The notes: a model not told the origin generated them from the letters alone. Counted from the stretch's first letter, positions 27,457 to 35,720 are shown. The stretch: 64,000 nt of DNA from Leptospira licerasiae serovar Varillal str. VAR 010 (GCF_000244755.1 NZ_AHOO02000005.1:496001-560000), one strand, 5' to 3'. Made by a program: numbers and translations.

Positions 27457-28196
27457 ATACCGGAAGTAACACCTCCGTCCACGACGATAGCCTGACCGGT
27501 AACGTAAGCCGCCGCATCGGAAGCCAAGAAAACTGCAGCGCCCGCAAGATCTTCCGGTCTGCCTAATCTAGACATAGGGATCCTTGCTTTCATTTGCTCC
27601 AATACTTCGGGTCTTTCCTTGATCATTTCCGTCATGTCCGTATCTATAAATCCCGGACAAATCGCATTTACTCTATATCCGGAGCCTGCCCATTCCACCG
27701 CTAGGGCCTTGGTCATATTGATGACTGCACCTTTTGTCCCGCAATACACAGACGCAAACTTAGTGCCGACGATACCTAGGACTGAGGCGATATTGATAAT
27801 GTTTCCGCCTTTTTTCTTATGTATTTTATAGTATGCCTGACTTGCACGAAACACCCCCACAAAATTGGTTTGTGTCACGTTTTGTATGTCTTCTTCCTTA
27901 AAAAATCCTGCAGGTAAATTGGTCGCAACTCCTGCATTATTTACAAGTACATCTAGTTTTCCGTGCTTTTTACTCAATGCTTCAATAATAGGATCCATTG
28001 CTCCAGGTTGGCGAATATCAGCTGCAAAAGCTTCAATCCCGGATCCTTCCAAACGTTTAATGGATTCAGCGGAAGAACCAGTCCCATATACCGTCGCACC
28101 TGCGTTTAAAAATCCTTGAGCGATCTGTCTTCCGATCCCTCTTGTAGCTCCTGTCACTAATACTGATTTACCTGTTAAATCGAATACGTTTTTCAA
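27453..28196 (-). CDS. Short-chain dehydrogenase/reductase
   Basis: The classical SDR fold is clear: TGATRGIGRQIAQ (Gly-rich NAD(P) loop) at about residues 15-27, NNAGVAT at about 88, catalytic Ser in NIASVLG, YCGTK (YxxxK) at about 154-158, and the PGFIDTDMT segment. Length (247 residues) matches FabG-like enzymes, and acyl-ACP reduction is one possibility, but there is no fatty-acid synthesis context. The start is TTG at 28196, just behind GGAGGAG and overlapping the stop of the lipoprotein gene. tsaC follows with an overlapping start. Confidence 0.88.
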   Translation of the reverse strand: MKNVFDLTGKSVLVTGATRGIGRQIAQGFLNAGATVYGTGSSAESIKRLEGSGIEAFAADIRQPGAMDPIIEALSKKHGKLDVLVNNAGVATNLPAGFFKEEDIQNVTQTNFVGVFRASQAYYKIHKKKGGNIINIASVLGIVGTKFASVYCGTKGAVINMTKALAVEWAGSGYRVNAICPGFIDTDMTEMIKERPEVLEQMKARIPMSRLGRPEDLAGAAVFLASDAAAYVTGQAIVVDGGVTSGI

Positions 28197-28696
28197 AATT
28201 CTCCTCCCTTTTCGTCTGTTTTAGGTTCCGAATAATACACTTTAGGTTTGTTCCCGTCTTGCAAAACACCACAAGGATGTTTGGATCTGTCTTTGTCGGA
28301 TCTTCTCCCGGCGGAAATATCATATCTTTCGAATAGTTTTTTAGAATCTATTCTCATATTATTTCCGTAATCCGTGTTAGTTGCCTTGATCTTTTCTTTT
28401 TTCTTAGGCAAAGGCTCCGTAGGATCGTTAGGTTCTTTTTCCTGTTTGGATTCTTCTTCTATCTTATAATCGTTCTTTAAAACTCCGCGATCTATATAAT
28501 GAGAATATCCTTCATATTCTTCATGAAACGGATCACAGTCGGAAAGATCCGGAGTTACAACTATCTTGTCACAGAATAGATCGAACCAATCACAAGTATT
28601 CTCAAACGTTTGATTCTTGAAATTTTGAAGATTGAATCCTCTGCATGATACGGATGAAAGAAAGAACAGAAGCAAGATGATCTTAGGGAATTTCAT
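28193..28696 (-). CDS. Small hypothetical lipoprotein
   Basis: The first 18 residues (KIILLLFFLSSVSC) form a lipoprotein signal with a cysteine at the cleavage site. The mature protein is short, polar and charged, with a cysteine-containing region CDWFDLFCDKIVVTPDLSDC and a long Glu/Lys/Pro stretch around residues 78-105. No family is recognised. It reads as an exposed or periplasmic lipoprotein. Its stop overlaps the SDR start, so it is in the same operon as the SDR and tsaC, and the next gene upstream ends 39 bases away. Confidence 0.65.
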   Translation of the reverse strand: MKFPKIILLLFFLSSVSCRGFNLQNFKNQTFENTCDWFDLFCDKIVVTPDLSDCDPFHEEYEGYSHYIDRGVLKNDYKIEEESKQEKEPNDPTEPLPKKKEKIKATNTDYGNNMRIDSKKLFERYDISAGRRSDKDRSKHPCGVLQDGNKPKVYYSEPKTDEKGGEF

Positions 28697-28735
28697 ATTC
28701 TATTCTTACTTTCGGAAGGAAAACCGGAAAGACCC

Positions 28736-29614
28736 TTACTTTTTAACTTCGCCGCTAGGAGTAGAGTTTGCCGGGTCTTTACTATTTTTAGACTCTCCCG
28801 GTTTTTTACCGGTTCTAGATTGGTAAACGCTTATGATCGCTTGTTTTTCTTTTTGGCGATTTTTCTCTTCCGATTCACTCAATACTTCCAAGCAATCGTC
28901 CCAATATTTTACTTCTTCAGGAGTTAAATAGTCCGTTTCTAAAACTTTGTTTTTAGTAAGTTTTTCTTCGGACTCCAGCTTTCCTTCTTTTGCTTTTTCT
29001 AACAGGATCTTGGCTTTATAAAGTTGTAACAAACCTTGTTTCGCAAAATATAAATTCTGCCCTTGGTTCCCGACTTCCCTTTCTAGCTTAGCCGCCTGCC
29101 AAGTATCCCTATAGATCTGAAGATGCTTTTCCATAACAGGGATATATTGTTTGCCTGGTGCTTCCGTATTCAGTTTCAGATCCACAACCTTAGGCTGGAT
29201 ATCCTTCTCCAATGCGTCGGAACGATTGAATACTTCTTTTGCTTGAGCCTCTGCCAGTTGATCCAATTTCGTTTTTAAGGTTTGAAATTGGTTTCCGGCA
29301 GATTCCCATTCTCCCCTTTGAAAAGATGATTCTGCCTTTGAATAATCTGCTAGGGAAGTATCCCAGTCAGCCTTCTTACCGAAATTTAAAAGGCTGGTCC
29401 GAAGGTATCGTAAGGATATCCAAGATTTTTTACGCAATGAATATGCTCTGGATTTAAGATCCACATTTGAGTTAGTCGGTTTGGTCTCCGGACTATCGGT
29501 AGATGCGGTTTTTTTAGCTTCTTGGGAATAAGAAGAAGTGAAAGCCACTATCAAGATAAGAATTACCGAAACTAGATTGCGTATAGAGAAGAATGATCTA
29601 AGAAATAAATTCAT
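28736..29614 (-). CDS. Exported coiled-coil hypothetical protein
   Basis: From the ATG at 29614 the product has a signal peptide (LVSVILILIVAFTSSYS) and a mature part dominated by helices rich in Lys, Glu, Leu and Ala, with a tail of Lys, Ser and Pro. Weak repeats of the type WESAGNQFQTLKTKLDQL suggest TPR-like or coiled-coil structure. No catalytic motif is visible. An upstream in-frame codon at 29707 would overlap maf and add a non-signal leader, so it is not favoured. It is divergent from maf across 72 bases and is probably the first gene of the operon leading to the small lipoprotein, SDR and tsaC. Confidence 0.65.
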   Translation of the reverse strand: MNLFLRSFFSIRNLVSVILILIVAFTSSYSQEAKKTASTDSPETKPTNSNVDLKSRAYSLRKKSWISLRYLRTSLLNFGKKADWDTSLADYSKAESSFQRGEWESAGNQFQTLKTKLDQLAEAQAKEVFNRSDALEKDIQPKVVDLKLNTEAPGKQYIPVMEKHLQIYRDTWQAAKLEREVGNQGQNLYFAKQGLLQLYKAKILLEKAKEGKLESEEKLTKNKVLETDYLTPEEVKYWDDCLEVLSESEEKNRQKEKQAIISVYQSRTGKKPGESKNSKDPANSTPSGEVKK

Positions 29615-29686
29615 TGGTTCGATCCGTGCGAACATTGATACTGGGAAAAGGAGTGTCTGGCAAGGCTTTTCTTTCAGAATGGATAT

Positions 29687-30241
29687 ATGCTCATTCTGAG
29701 ATCCCAATCTCCCAGAAGAAAAGAGATCTTACAATCCTTAGGATTACATTTTCAAATCCTACCTCTTCCCGTCGACGAAACTAGCCTGCACAAAGAAACA
29801 CCTGTTCGTTATTTAGAAAGAGTGACCATGGCTAAACTCGGGCCTAAACCAAAGGATCCGGAAGAAATGATCTTGGCTTCCGACACAATAGTAGTTTTTC
29901 AAAATAAGATCCTGCAAAAACCTGCAGACGAATCCGAAGCGTTCTCGATGATTTCCGAACTTTCAGGAAAATCGCATCAGGTCTATTCCGGCCTAGGAAT
30001 AATGACCGAGGATAAAAAAATTTTCGATTACGATGTTTCAGAGGTGGAATTTCTTCCTTGGGCTAAATCCGAAATTTTAGAATATATTAAAATTTGCAAA
30101 CCGTACGACAAAGCTGGATCTTACGGAATTCAAGATCGGAATTCACCTGTGAAAAATTTTAGCGGATCTTATTCGAATATCTTAGGATTTCCGATCCGTA
30201 AATTTTTCTTATACCATACTCTTTGGAGCAGGTTTCTATAA
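29687..30241 (+). CDS. maf: Maf-family nucleoside triphosphate pyrophosphatase
   Basis: Maf proteins hydrolyse dTTP/UTP or modified pyrimidine nucleotides and limit their use in nucleic acids. The N-terminal LILRSQSPRRKEIL carries the S-x-S-PRR signature, and later motifs are LASDTIVVFQNKIL with the catalytic aspartate at about residue 66, SGKSHQVYSGLGI, and YDKAGSYGIQD. Length (184 residues) is slightly below the usual 190-200. Whether it is the dTTP/UTP or m7GTP type is not decided. The stop is followed by a convergent small ORF. Confidence 0.9.
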   Translation: MLILRSQSPRRKEILQSLGLHFQILPLPVDETSLHKETPVRYLERVTMAKLGPKPKDPEEMILASDTIVVFQNKILQKPADESEAFSMISELSGKSHQVYSGLGIMTEDKKIFDYDVSEVEFLPWAKSEILEYIKICKPYDKAGSYGIQDRNSPVKNFSGSYSNILGFPIRKFFLYHTLWSRFL

Positions 30242-30265
30242 TTTCTAATTTGAGAAAAAGGAAAC

Positions 30266-30487
30266 TTAAACGTAAAGATCTAGAAATCGACCTTTAGAAA
30301 CGGAAGCATCCTGAGGAGAAGAACTTCCATCCGGCCCGTAAAGTTTCAGGGACTTTCCCATATCGGAAAAATCTCTTTGTCGGATCGGTTCTATTGCAGG
30401 CACCCTGGACTGATTTAAGATCGGTTTGATATAGGTAAGATAATCTTCTTGGGCAGAAATTCTTTGAACGCCGTCGCTGATTCTCAT
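30266..30487 (-). CDS. Small hypothetical protein (73 residues)
   Basis: This short frame lies in its own space between maf and holA and is not a shadow of either. It has an ATG at 30487 with an AGGTAA sequence about ten bases upstream. The protein is polar, without a signal or membrane helix, and shows no motif I recognise; its composition (RISAQEDYLTYIKPIL, RFLDLYV) is protein-like. Without homologue data its reality is uncertain. Confidence 0.5.
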   Translation of the reverse strand: MRISDGVQRISAQEDYLTYIKPILNQSRVPAIEPIRQRDFSDMGKSLKLYGPDGSSSPQDASVSKGRFLDLYV

Positions 30488-30582
30488 AGCTGTTACCTAT
30501 TTAATAGATCGGAAAAATCCGGGATCTACTTTAGGAAAAGAATCGGATCATCCGCTTGACTGCCTGCAGAAATCCTTCCAGG

Positions 30583-31686
30583 ATGATTTCCGTGGCCGAT
30601 ACCAAAGTTTCGAATTCTTACGAAAATCTGATCGATTTTCTTCACAAGACCAAACCCAACCTGGAATCCTTGCCTCAAGTTCTATTTGTGGTCTCCCAGG
30701 ATTCTTACGAATTCGGTGTAGTCAGCGATCTGTATAAAACCGCCTACAAAAAAAGTGCAGATCCTTATGAGATCGTGGTGTTTGTCGCTGAACCGGGAGA
30801 TCTGGAGAATTTTCAGAACGAAGCCGGAAACCTCGATATGTTTGCGGCACAAAAATTATTCATCATCAAATCGGGAGTCACATTCTTTAAACCTTGGCTG
30901 GGAAAAACAAAATCCAAAACTTCTCCTAAATCTTTTTCAGTTCCGGAAACCGTAAAAATTCTGATCCATTATGATCATTGGGATCTTCCCAAAGAGTTGC
31001 TTTCTATATTTGGAGACAATGTTTCCCATTTTAAATCCTCTAAAATTTTCCCCGATAAAAGAAAAGAAGCCTTCTTAAGAGCCTCCAAAGAGGTAGAGGT
31101 CAAATTGGACAACGAGGCAGAAGAGGAGTTTCTACTTAAGGTAAATCCAAGCGCCGGGGCTTACTTAAAAAATTTAGAAAAACTGAAATTATATTTAGGA
31201 AAGAAAAGTTTCAACCTTGCGGATCTGAAAGAAGTGTTATTCCAAAGTTCTGAATTTAGTTCTTCCGAAATTGTGGATTATTTTTTCGAAAAGGATTACG
31301 GAAGATTCTCCAGGGAATTTTCCAAGTTCAAGATAGGGAAGGATTCACTTCTAATCTTTCTTTCTTTAGTGAAAGATCATTTGGATAAGTTAAGAATTTA
31401 TAAAATTATTTTGAGACTGTATGACAAGGTCCTGAGTGAAAAAGAACAGTCCGATCTCCTTGGAATCGGAGCCTATTCTCCTGCTCGAAAAAATCATACT
31501 TTTAAGCGTCTCAGAAAAGAAAGCTCTGCATTTAACGATCTGGAAATTAAGGAACTATATGAGTTCTTACTGGAAATGAACCAAAAGATCAAAACAGGTT
31601 CCGAAAAAGAGGAAACAGTATATTATTTCTTCAGGAAGATGGAGGATTTTTTCCATCCTCGGAATCGAACAGTTCGAACTCGGTGA
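30583..31686 (+). CDS. holA: DNA polymerase III delta subunit (HolA-like)
   Basis: HolA is the wrench subunit of the clamp loader that opens the DnaN ring. The sequence is divergent but has the expected order: a degenerate AAA+ region (VLFVVSQDSYEFGVVSDLY, then LDMFAAQKLFIIKSG) and a C-terminal helical domain with SSEIVDYFFEKDYGRFSREF and KDSLLIFLSLVKDHLDKL. No functional Walker A is seen, as usual for delta. The start could be ATG 30583 or GTG 30592, which has AGGA eight bases upstream; a TTG at 30556 is less likely. Its last 56 bases overlap the 3' end of the opposite-strand regulator gene. Confidence 0.7.
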   Translation: MISVADTKVSNSYENLIDFLHKTKPNLESLPQVLFVVSQDSYEFGVVSDLYKTAYKKSADPYEIVVFVAEPGDLENFQNEAGNLDMFAAQKLFIIKSGVTFFKPWLGKTKSKTSPKSFSVPETVKILIHYDHWDLPKELLSIFGDNVSHFKSSKIFPDKRKEAFLRASKEVEVKLDNEAEEEFLLKVNPSAGAYLKNLEKLKLYLGKKSFNLADLKEVLFQSSEFSSSEIVDYFFEKDYGRFSREFSKFKIGKDSLLIFLSLVKDHLDKLRIYKIILRLYDKVLSEKEQSDLLGIGAYSPARKNHTFKRLRKESSAFNDLEIKELYEFLLEMNQKIKTGSEKEETVYYFFRKMEDFFHPRNRTVRTR

Positions 31687-32527
31687 TCTTTCTATAAATT
31701 GTTCTTTCGGAAATTCCCAAAATTCTCGCAGCCTTTTCTCTATTCCCGTTCACTAAGATCAAATTGCGTCTGATAATTTCTCTTTCATAATCTCTGAGAG
31801 GAATTCCGGTACGAACAGATAGATTATCGTTTTGTTTATAACCTGTTTCGAATAATTCAGGAGGGAGATGTTTTGTATCCAACGTCTTCACGTTATGAAG
31901 TGAGACCATCGCTTCTAACATATTTTTTAGCTGATGAAGATTGCCGGGATAATCATACTCTAATAAAAACTTTCCTAACTTTTCGGATATTTTAATATTC
32001 TTACGATTATATCTTTTACCTATCAGATCCAGAAAAAAACGAGTTAAAGGGGGGATATCTTCCTTTCTATCTCTTAACGTAGGAATTTTTACCTGAAGAG
32101 TTTGGATTTCGGTCATCAAAGACTCTTGCACTTTACCGGACTTCACTTTTTCCGGAAGATCAGGTTGATCGGAAAGCAAATATCTATTCTTCCCTTTTTC
32201 ATTCCGGATCTTTTGTAAAAGTTGCACTTGAAAGCTTGGATTTAAGTTGGAAATCCCCTCTAAAAAAATCGTTACCCCCGCTTTACCGTCTAACTTAGAA
32301 AAGATCTCCGAAGTCTCTTGCTCCGATTCGGAGACTGAAAAATCGAAGACCTGATATTGTGGAAACCTGTCTTTGCAAAATGAGTGAAAAAGATACCCTA
32401 AATAACTTTTTCCTGTCCCTGATTCTCCTAAAAACAAAATCGGAAGATCCGAAGAGACCGCTTGTTTCATACGATCCAAAATTTTGCGGGTAGAAGGGGA
32501 TAATGCGATAAAATTAGATTCTTCCAT
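31631..32527 (-). CDS. Degenerate sigma-54-type AAA+ regulator with Fis-like HTH
   Basis: An AAA+ domain begins almost at once, with Walker A GESGTGKS at residues 34-41, an arginine-finger-like TLRDRKEDIPPL at about 150, and YPGNLHQLKNMLEAM near 195, all as in bacterial enhancer-binding proteins. The GAFTGA loop that contacts sigma-54 is missing, the span from Walker A to Walker B is about 15-20 residues short, and Walker B reads IFLEGI instead of LFLDEI. The C-terminus is a Fis-type helix-turn-helix, GNREKAARILGISERTIYRKI. It has no receiver or sensor domain. It likely binds DNA but may not drive sigma-54 polymerase. It starts seven bases after the stop of the secreted vWA-like gene. Confidence 0.8.
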   Translation of the reverse strand: MEESNFIALSPSTRKILDRMKQAVSSDLPILFLGESGTGKSYLGYLFHSFCKDRFPQYQVFDFSVSESEQETSEIFSKLDGKAGVTIFLEGISNLNPSFQVQLLQKIRNEKGKNRYLLSDQPDLPEKVKSGKVQESLMTEIQTLQVKIPTLRDRKEDIPPLTRFFLDLIGKRYNRKNIKISEKLGKFLLEYDYPGNLHQLKNMLEAMVSLHNVKTLDTKHLPPELFETGYKQNDNLSVRTGIPLRDYEREIIRRNLILVNGNREKAARILGISERTIYRKITEFELFDSEDGKNPPSS

Positions 32528-32534
32528 GACTCTG

Positions 32535-34175
32535 CTACGGCTGAGAAACTTCCAGGATCTCTCCCTTTACTAAACAATCGAATTTGAATTTTTCCGTATT
32601 TCTCAGATAATTTCGAGCAACGGACGGATCACATTCCAAAATTTTAGCAGTAGAGAAAGTATATCGTTCTAACGAATCCGGTATTACTTCGACCCCCTCC
32701 GATGAAAAAGAGGATGAAAGAAACGTAACCGCCCATACCCCTTTTTTTCCTTCTGAAAATCCGGATAAGTTAGGGACTCGGATCCAAAACGCCTTAGACC
32801 CGGATTTGACTAATACTTTCGGAAAATTTCCAAAATATTCGGAATTAGAGGCCTCACTTACGGAACTGGAGAATAAAGATGCAAAATTGCTGCGGACCGG
32901 CTCTGAAGTTAGGATCTTTTCCTTCTTCACTTCTTCATAAATAGTTCCTAAACTCCATGGATTTAGGAACTCTCCCAATGAATATTTGCCTGCAAACTCC
33001 ACTTTTTCGAGAGAAGAATCTTCTATCTTCATTTTTGGATCGGGAGAAACACTGGTGCTATATAATTTTCCTTCTTTGAAGACCAAAGTTTTGGAATCTC
33101 TCGGAGTTACTATTCTCTGGAAATAGGCAACCTCTCTGAACTCTGCTCCTCTTTTTGCCGCTTCTTTATGTTCCCTACGTGCTTCCGGTCCGGCATAAGA
33201 AGAATATAGAATGGAAACTTTAGCTCCTATCTGGCTCAGACCCTCGATCGCAGCTCCGTACCCACCGATTGAGTTGGAAGCTTTGGCATTAGTGAGAATG
33301 CTGATCATTCTTTCCTTTTTCTTTCCCGGAGAATCCTCCGAACTTAGAATTCTTCTTAATCTAACAAGTGCATTCGTAAGATCTTGGGTATTGGATTTTC
33401 CTTCCGATTTAAAATCCTTCCACTGTTTAATGAACTCAGAGCGACTGGATTCCGGAAAAACTTTGGAGCCATTCTCGCTAAAAACAACCAAACGAAATTT
33501 TGTTTCCGGCTGCCAAGAGATCGCTTCTAATTGCGACATAAATTCTTTTCTTTCAGGTGCGTACGAATAAGAAGAATCGAGTACGATGATCTGTGATTTC
33601 GCAGCTCGTACAGGTTCTCTGGAATATTCTTTTATCTTTTTTTTAGGAACCAGAGGAAAGGAATCCTTGGTCAACTTCTCTAAAGTCTCAAACAGATCTT
33701 TTCTGCCGATGATGGAGTATTCTTCCATTTTAGAAAGATTACAATCGTATACGGAACGATCGATCCTGATCTTTTCCTCAATCGATAATTGGTCTCGAAC
33801 TACATAATCCGGTTTGAGCCTGGAGCATGTTTGTTTGAATTTTTCTCTTGAGATCTGAGGAATTAGAAAATCTTTTATTTCCGGATCTGAATTCGGAGAG
33901 AGTTGTTCTTTTATCTGAAGAGAATAGATCCTGGTCGCATAGAACTGGCTTAATTTAGCCAACTCATACGGCTTTTCTCCAGTTCCTTCTAAAGACACAG
34001 GAGCTTGTCCTTCCCAATTTCCCGGAAGAAATACGACTGTCGTCGCTATTGCGTCGCTGGTCGCCAGAGTTAGCAGAACAAAAAGATAATTTCGGAAATT
34101 TTTTGACAATTGTGCGCTGCGAATTAATTTTTTTTTACCAAAAAGTTGGCTGCTTTTAATTTTAAACGTATTCAT
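32535..34175 (-). CDS. Exported von Willebrand A-like protein
   Basis: A long basic leader precedes a signal-like hydrophobic stretch (YLFVLLTLATSDAIA, about residues 30-45). The central region at about 193-360 resembles a vWA domain: the strand IIVLDSSYSY supplies the DxSxS part of a MIDAS site, followed by FRLVVFSENG and the NTQDLTNAL helix with a possible MIDAS threonine. The third position, normally Asp, reads ILTNAKAS. The C-terminal 180 residues are unlike any family I recognise. It may bind metal and a partner on the cell exterior or periplasm. It is divergent from lipL21, sharing a 68-base space, and is followed by the regulator gene. Confidence 0.65.
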   Translation of the reverse strand: MNTFKIKSSQLFGKKKLIRSAQLSKNFRNYLFVLLTLATSDAIATTVVFLPGNWEGQAPVSLEGTGEKPYELAKLSQFYATRIYSLQIKEQLSPNSDPEIKDFLIPQISREKFKQTCSRLKPDYVVRDQLSIEEKIRIDRSVYDCNLSKMEEYSIIGRKDLFETLEKLTKDSFPLVPKKKIKEYSREPVRAAKSQIIVLDSSYSYAPERKEFMSQLEAISWQPETKFRLVVFSENGSKVFPESSRSEFIKQWKDFKSEGKSNTQDLTNALVRLRRILSSEDSPGKKKERMISILTNAKASNSIGGYGAAIEGLSQIGAKVSILYSSYAGPEARREHKEAAKRGAEFREVAYFQRIVTPRDSKTLVFKEGKLYSTSVSPDPKMKIEDSSLEKVEFAGKYSLGEFLNPWSLGTIYEEVKKEKILTSEPVRSNFASLFSSSVSEASNSEYFGNFPKVLVKSGSKAFWIRVPNLSGFSEGKKGVWAVTFLSSSFSSEGVEVIPDSLERYTFSTAKILECDPSVARNYLRNTEKFKFDCLVKGEILEVSQP

Positions 34176-34186
34176 TAAAAAATGGC

Positions 34187-34213
34187 TTGCGGAATCCGTT
34201 TAATGGATATATT
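34187..34213 (+). promoter_or_regulatory. Possible lipL21 promoter
   Basis: TTGCGG (34187-34192) and TATATT (34208-34213) are separated by 15 bases, a short spacer, about 30 bases before the lipL21 start. It lies in the narrow divergent space with the vWA-like gene. LipL21 is an abundant protein in Leptospira, so a strong promoter is expected here, but this match is weak evidence. Confidence 0.25.
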
Positions 34214-34243
34214 CCTCAATTCCATCTGATCAAGGAGAAAATG

Positions 34244-34798
34244 ATGATCAAGAAAGTAATCGTTATTGCGCTGTCTGCTGCATTACTTACCTACTGTGGA
34301 GCAAATACCGCTCAGAAAGATGCTACTTCCGTTGGCGACGGAGGATGGTCTTTCGAAGGTTGGGGTGGACCGCCTGAGCAAAGAAACGACGGAAAAACTC
34401 CAAGAGATACCAATCCTAAAGACTATTATTACATGAAGTTCGCTTCTCGCGCATCTGCTAAAGCCGTTGCGAAAAAAAGTCTCGCAATGATGCAGTCTAC
34501 TTGCCGCGAAGCTTCCCGCTTACAAGGTGCTTCCGACGTTGTTAAAAAAATGGTCGGTGAGACTGTTGAATCCGCATCCGGAGTTTCCGACGGTGAAGCA
34601 ACTGCTTCCGTTATCGTTGGTACTTCTGCAGGTATCGTTAAAGGAGTAGGGGTTTACGAGTGTAAAGCTACTGGCCCAGGTTCCGATCCTAATGATGTTT
34701 CTAAAGACAACTGGGAAGAATGCCAGTGTGTTATTTACGCTAAATTTCCAGGTGGACGCGACGCTCTCGTAGCTAAAGCTCAAGAAATCGGTAAATAA
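34244..34798 (+). CDS. lipL21: Surface lipoprotein LipL21
   Basis: The signal peptide IKKVIVIALSAALLTYC ends in a lipobox cysteine at about residue 17, giving a mature protein near 18-19 kDa. I recognise the sequence as LipL21 from segments such as FEGWGGPPEQRNDGKTPRD, DYYYMKFASRASAKAVAKKS and EECQCVIYAKFPGG. In pathogenic Leptospira LipL21 is an abundant outer-membrane lipoprotein reported to bind peptidoglycan tightly and blunt NOD sensing, and to inhibit myeloperoxidase. The second of two adjacent ATG codons (34244) is six bases from AGGAG and is preferred over 34241. Its position next to the gyrAB block agrees with what I recall of the L. interrogans chromosome. A strong terminator follows. 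Confidence 0.85.
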   Translation: MIKKVIVIALSAALLTYCGANTAQKDATSVGDGGWSFEGWGGPPEQRNDGKTPRDTNPKDYYYMKFASRASAKAVAKKSLAMMQSTCREASRLQGASDVVKKMVGETVESASGVSDGEATASVIVGTSAGIVKGVGVYECKATGPGSDPNDVSKDNWEECQCVIYAKFPGGRDALVAKAQEIGK

Positions 34799-34836
34799 TA
34801 TTAATTCGGTTCGAGTTTTTACTCTGACTGAAATGG

Positions 34837-34867
34837 AAAACCCCGCCTCGAAAAGGTGGGGTTTTTT
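34837..34867 (+). terminator. Intrinsic terminator of lipL21
   Basis: A GC-rich stem (AACCCCGCCT paired with AGGTGGGGTT, one G-T pair) with a short CGAAA-type loop is followed by a run of six T residues at 34862-34867. It lies about 40 bases after the lipL21 stop and between convergent genes. The A-rich left flank could give some activity in the other direction too. Confidence 0.9.
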
Positions 34868-34896
34868 ATTTTCAAAGAACAAGCAAAGATAAGCGC

Positions 34897-35652
34897 TTAT
34901 TCGGTTGGTTGTTGCTGTTCTGAGAGAGTTAAACCGAATTCAGTTGCAATAGAATTCGCTGCCCCTTGATAAATATCTCCCTTATCGAATACAGTCTTTA
35001 AAGCGGCAGTTGCAGACTTCTTCAATTCTTCCTGCTTAACCGGATCAGTAGTTTTACTTAGCTCTATTAATTTTAAACTAGCAGCTTTTAGATTTCGAAT
35101 GCTATCGCCTAAAAGTGGATCTTTTGAAATGTTTGAAGAAATCGGTTGGATCCAAATATCGTGCAAGTTATTTAACTTTCCGGCTTTTACGATAGAACCG
35201 TTACAGCGTACTTTCGCAAATTCTCCGCTTGCCTCCGATTCAAAGCAGGACATTCCCTTTTCTAGTTTTCCTTTAGAAGGAGAAGTTAGAGAATTTTTTG
35301 CAAATGCTGTATCTCCATCAGCTACAACAAACAGGACCGCGTCGTAAAAGTTTTTCAGAAGTCCGAAACCTTCTTTTCCATCCACTGTTTTTAGTTTCAG
35401 ATATTCTGTTACTGATTTCTTTCCTTTAGAGTCTGTGGATTCATAAGGAACGATCTCTAGCCCGTTGACCTCTTCGAATTCATATATTAAAGTTACTTGT
35501 TCCGATTTTTCTCTGGTTCCCGGCTTTTTATAAACGTATTGATCACTGCCGGAATATTTTGTTCCAATGATCTGTTCGACCGGAGCATCTTCTTTCTTTT
35601 TATCGCATGCGAGTAATACAAATATGGTGAATATGAGTGCAATGGCTCTCAT
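34897..35652 (-). CDS. Hypothetical lipoprotein downstream of dus
   Basis: A lipoprotein signal, RAIALIFTIFVLLAC, ends with a cysteine at about residue 16, followed by the charged DKKKED typical of sorted lipoproteins. The middle has SH3-like strand content (YLKLKTVDGKEGFGLLKNFYDAVLFVV, about residues 85-112), a pattern seen in other Leptospira lipoproteins with an SH3 module, and two cysteines (SCFES, VRCNG) that may pair. The C-terminal 80 residues are helical. ATG at 35652 is preceded by AGGAGG six bases upstream, so it should be translated well. It is the final gene of the minus-strand chain from dnaA and converges on lipL21. The function is unknown. Confidence 0.75.
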   Translation of the reverse strand: MRAIALIFTIFVLLACDKKKEDAPVEQIIGTKYSGSDQYVYKKPGTREKSEQVTLIYEFEEVNGLEIVPYESTDSKGKKSVTEYLKLKTVDGKEGFGLLKNFYDAVLFVVADGDTAFAKNSLTSPSKGKLEKGMSCFESEASGEFAKVRCNGSIVKAGKLNNLHDIWIQPISSNISKDPLLGDSIRNLKAASLKLIELSKTTDPVKQEELKKSATAALKTVFDKGDIYQGAANSIATEFGLTLSEQQQPTE

Positions 35653-35720
35653 CAAATTCCTCCTGAGAAGAATTTATCAGCGTATTTTAAAAAATCTTTG
35701 TCAATCCCAATCCTTAGGGA

